A stretch of DNA of 8,298 nucleotides from Methylobacteriaceae bacterium (GTDB lineage: Bacteria; Pseudomonadota; Alphaproteobacteria; Rhizobiales; Beijerinckiaceae), in assembly GCA_031272615.1 (NCBI GenBank), contig JAISTL010000151.1:1-8298 (forward strand). Direction: 5' to 3'. The notes under the pieces are model-generated. The model ran no database searches. It saw only the letters and a program-made list of their open reading frames with translations, and was not told the DNA's origin. Made by a program: the position numbers and the translations under genes. Of the stretch, positions 6,269 through 8,298 are shown one piece after another. How positions within the stretch are numbered: position 1 is the stretch's first letter; each line of letters begins with the position of its first letter.

Positions 6269-6304
6269 TTGCCCGCGTGCCGTCCCCCCGTCGGCGGCGG
6301 GCAA
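6269..6304 (+). ncRNA. Second stem-loop in the dctP-dctQ spacer
   Basis: TTGCCCGC (6269-6276) is the exact reverse complement of GCGGGCAA (6297-6304). Inside it GCCG (6279-6282) can pair with CGGC (6292-6295), leaving a C-rich loop. It ends 11 nt before the first GGAGG upstream of dctQ and 32 nt before the dctQ start codon, so its folding could also influence translation of dctQ. Confidence 0.45.
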
Positions 6305-6314
6305 CGCGGCGACC

Positions 6315-6330
6315 GGAGGGGATGGAGGTG
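6315..6330 (+). promoter_or_regulatory. Strong, doubled Shine-Dalgarno sequence of dctQ
   Basis: GGAGGGG (6315-6321) and GGAGGTG (6324-6330) are two near-perfect Shine-Dalgarno sequences in tandem. GGAGGT ends 6 nt before the ATG at 6336, ideal spacing, and sets that start. The upstream copy is too far away to serve directly but could act as a standby site. Confidence 0.6.
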
Positions 6331-6335
6331 GTGTT

Positions 6336-6812
6336 ATGAAACGGTTCAACGAGTTCCTCGACAAGCTGCTGTTCTGGGCGTGCTCAGGGCTGATGCTGGC
6401 GATGGTGACGCTGATCTTCGCGCAGGTTATTGCCCGTTACGTTTTCACCAATTCCCTGACATGGTCGGAAGAGCTCGGACGCTTCATTTTCGTCTGGATG
6501 TCGTTCATCGGCATGGCGGTGGCGTTTCGCGCCGATCGTCATGTCGCCCTGGATCTGCTCCTCAGGCACCTGGGGCCGGCCAAACAGCGTTTGCTGAACA
6601 CTTTCAACAATCTGTGCATTCTCGTTTTTGCCCTGGCGGTCGCCTGGAGCGGCTTCAAGCTCATGGCGATGGCCATGCGCCAGTTCAGCCCGGCCATGAA
6701 GGTTTCCATGGCTGACGTGTACATCATCATGCCCATCGGCGGGCTGCTGCTGGCCTATTTCGTGATCCTCAAGCTGATTGAAGCCGTGAAATCCCGGGGG
6801 GAAAAGCAATGA
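6336..6812 (+). CDS. dctQ: TRAP transporter small membrane subunit, DctQ family
   Basis: The small integral inner-membrane subunit of the TRAP importer, which partners the large DctM subunit. 158 residues is typical. Four hydrophobic segments are visible: ~11-33, ~46-64, ~88-110 and ~127-147. The family signature WSEELGRFIFVWMSFIG lies at 43-59, and the first helix ends in ARYVF as in other DctQ proteins. The start at 6336 is supported by an excellent GGAGGT. The last four bases overlap dctM (ATGA at 6809-6812), indicating translational coupling and a matched ratio of the two membrane subunits. The gene is separated from dctP by 139 bp with two stem-loops but is otherwise in line with the operon. 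Confidence 0.93.
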   Translation: MKRFNEFLDKLLFWACSGLMLAMVTLIFAQVIARYVFTNSLTWSEELGRFIFVWMSFIGMAVAFRADRHVALDLLLRHLGPAKQRLLNTFNNLCILVFALAVAWSGFKLMAMAMRQFSPAMKVSMADVYIIMPIGGLLLAYFVILKLIEAVKSRGEKQ

Positions 6813-8077
6813 TCGGCATCGCTCTGCTCGTCGGCTTTGCGCTGTTCCTGTTTCTGGGGGTGCCGGTGGGCTTTTCCCTGGGGCTGTCCTCCCTGGCGGT
6901 GATTATCGCCAAAGGGCTGCCGTGGCCACTGCTGGACCAGCGCCTGTTCACCCCGCTGAATTCCTTTCCGCTGATGGCCATCCCGCTGTTCATGCTGGCG
7001 GGGTCGCTGATGGGCCACGGCGGCATCACCAAGCGGTTGATCGATTTCACCCTGGCCTTCGTCGGCAACATGCGCGGTTCTCTCTCCCATGTTGTCGCCA
7101 TCACCGGCGTGCTGATGGGCGGTATCTCCGGCTCCGGCGTGGCCGACACGGCGGCCCTCGGCACCATCATGACTCCGGAGATGACCCGGCGCAAATATGA
7201 CCTCGGTTTCTCGGCGGCGCTGATTGCCGCCTCCGGCAGTCTCGGACTGATCATCCCGCCGAGTATCGCCATCATCATCTACGGCGTGGTGACGGGGTCA
7301 TCCATCGGCGATTTGTTTTTGGCCGCCGTCGTTCCCGGCGTCATGATCGGCTTGGGGTTCCTGGGATACTCCTTTTATGAGGCGGCGCGCATGGGCTACC
7401 CCAAGGAAGGAACGGTCAGCGCCGCCGAAAAGTGGCGGCGGTTCCGGGATGCCCTGTGGGCCCTGGTGATGCCGGTCATCATCATTTTCGGAATTCGCCG
7501 CGGCGTGTTCACCGCCACCGAAGGCGGCGCCGTTGTCGCCGTCTATGCGCTGTTCGTCGGCATGGTGGTGTATCGGGAAATCGAGGTGAAGGACCTTCCC
7601 TACATCTGCTTTGAAGCGGCGGTGACCACCGCGGCCATCGCCGTTGTCATTGCCGCGACCTCGCTGTTCAGCTGGCTGCTGACCAGCGAACAGATCCCCC
7701 AGCGGGTGACAAAGCTGCTGCTCGGGCTCTCCGACAACAAATACGTGATTTTGTTGATCATCAACCTCATTCTGCTGGTTGTCGGCATGTTTCTCGACAG
7801 CAGCCCGGCCATCATGCTGTTTGCGCCGATCCTGTTTCCCGCCGCGTCGGCGCTGGGGGTTCATCCGGTGCAGTTCGGGCTGATCATGGTCATCAACGTC
7901 ACCATCGGCCTGCTGACGCCGCCGGTGGGAACGGCGTTGTTCGTCAGCAGCAACATCTCGGGCGTCGGGTTGCTGGAACTCAGCAAGAAGATGATTCCGT
8001 TCTGGATCATCATGTTCACGGTGCTGATGCTCATCACCTATGTCCCGGGTTTGACGACAGGGGTGGTGAAAACCTGA
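6809..8077 (+). CDS. dctM: TRAP transporter large membrane subunit, DctM family
   Basis: The large integral inner-membrane subunit of the TRAP importer, of the ion-transporter superfamily; it carries the solute pathway and is normally driven by a sodium gradient. 422 residues, standard for a stand-alone DctM (not a DctQM fusion). Family motifs: LFMLAGSLM (60-68), GGISGSGVADTAALGTIM (104-121), LGLIIPPSIAIIIYG (145-159), TATEGGAVVAVYAL (235-248), MFLDSSPAIML (327-337) and GLLTPPVGTALF (367-378). The two re-entrant proline-rich motifs (IIPPS, TPPVG) lie in equivalent halves of the inverted-repeat fold. About a dozen hydrophobic segments are apparent. Start ATG overlaps the dctQ stop by 4 nt; a G-run at 6795-6801 serves as Shine-Dalgarno. 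Last gene of the operon visible; no clear T-run terminator follows its stop. Confidence 0.95.
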   Translation: MIGIALLVGFALFLFLGVPVGFSLGLSSLAVIIAKGLPWPLLDQRLFTPLNSFPLMAIPLFMLAGSLMGHGGITKRLIDFTLAFVGNMRGSLSHVVAITGVLMGGISGSGVADTAALGTIMTPEMTRRKYDLGFSAALIAASGSLGLIIPPSIAIIIYGVVTGSSIGDLFLAAVVPGVMIGLGFLGYSFYEAARMGYPKEGTVSAAEKWRRFRDALWALVMPVIIIFGIRRGVFTATEGGAVVAVYALFVGMVVYREIEVKDLPYICFEAAVTTAAIAVVIAATSLFSWLLTSEQIPQRVTKLLLGLSDNKYVILLIINLILLVVGMFLDSSPAIMLFAPILFPAASALGVHPVQFGLIMVINVTIGLLTPPVGTALFVSSNISGVGLLELSKKMIPFWIIMFTVLMLITYVPGLTTGVVKT

Positions 8078-8124
8078 GTGGCTGACGTAAATTGGTGGAC
8101 ACGGTGGACGGATCCGCCTTCTTC

Positions 8125-8260
8125 GCCGGTTGACGTGCCGCACCTACGGCGCCGCCGTCACCCGCGAGCGAAGCGTGGCAATCCAGTGGCGCCGCCACTC
8201 CACCGGTTGGCGTGACGCACCGCCATCGCCGCGTCACTCACGAGGAACGAAGCAATCCAG
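8125..8260. repeat. Imperfect tandem duplication ending in CAATCCAG
   Basis: Two related segments of about 60 bp follow each other: 8125-8186 and 8202-8260. Shared blocks, in order, are CCGGTTG-CGTG-CGCACC, then CGTCAC, then a CGAG-rich stretch with GAAG, then CAATCCAG. Several substitutions and small gaps separate the copies. The unit resembles the palindromic GAAGCAATCCAG family scattered between genes in many proteobacteria. Confidence 0.5.
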
Positions 8261-8298
8261 ACTTTCTTCGGTGGACACTGGATTGCTTCCTCCCTCGT
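8240..8298. repeat. Inverted repeat of the GAAGCAATCCAG intergenic family (reaches the window edge)
   Basis: The left arm 8240-8260 and the right arm 8278-8298 are reverse complements at 19 of 21 positions, with 12 perfect pairs next to the 17-nt loop (GAAGCAATCCAG and CTGGATTGCTTC). The right arm reaches the last base, so the element may continue outside. Such dispersed palindromes often lie after operons and can act as transcript ends or mRNA stabilisers; that role is inferred here. Confidence 0.65.

Larger units (their letters stand above)
8078..8298. other. Non-coding region downstream of dctM with repeats
   Basis: No convincing gene lies in the 221 bases after dctM. The stretch is GC-rich with GGTGGAC at 8094-8100, 8103-8109 and 8270-8276, a small perfect hairpin AGTGGC/GCCACT (8185-8199), an imperfect tandem duplication and a terminal inverted repeat, the last two listed separately. 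The operon's terminator may be one of these structures. Confidence 0.6.

Overview
The window comes from a GC-rich proteobacterial chromosome, most likely an alphaproteobacterium. The evidence for this is a MoaA ending in an alphaproteobacterial-style 'NVTGG' tail, an intact tripartite TRAP transporter, a Fis-type HTH regulator, and a GAAGCAATCCAG-type palindromic repeat at the right edge. All genes look native and intact, except the first, which is cut by the window edge. There is no transposase, phage gene, CRISPR array, tRNA or rRNA.

Layout. Positions 2-841 (+) hold the C-terminal ~279 residues of a D-2-hydroxyacid dehydrogenase. It converges on moaA (965-1972, -), with a GC-rich inverted repeat between them. 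Upstream of moaA on the same strand is a 603-residue regulator (2082-3893, -). It has a PrpR-type N-terminal sensor, a degenerate AAA+ domain and a C-terminal Fis-type HTH. A 231-bp AT-rich divergent control region (3894-4124) follows. It holds three exact copies of TTTTGAAACA, three copies of AACAGTT and a sigma-70-like promoter candidate. To its right, on the plus strand, runs a four-gene operon: a zinc-dependent medium-chain dehydrogenase (4125-5147), a TRAP solute-binding protein (5174-6196), the small TRAP membrane subunit (6336-6812) and the large TRAP membrane subunit (6809-8077). Two predicted stem-loops lie between the binding protein and the membrane genes. The last 221 bases are non-coding and carry imperfect direct and inverted repeats.

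How the genes work together (inference). The binding protein captures a small organic anion in the periplasm and the two membrane subunits import it with an ion gradient. The cytoplasmic NAD-dependent dehydrogenase oxidises the substrate or a derivative. The divergent regulator senses the substrate or a metabolite and controls the operon from the TTTTGAAACA sites. Its AAA+ domain has lost the sigma-54 contact loop and the Walker B acidic residues, so a TyrR-like action at sigma-70 promoters is more likely than classical sigma-54 activation. The 2-hydroxyacid dehydrogenase may belong to the same pathway. The link to moaA, the first step of molybdenum cofactor synthesis, is unexplained. The most notable features are the degenerate regulator with its repeated operator-like motif and the structured dctP-dctQ spacer.
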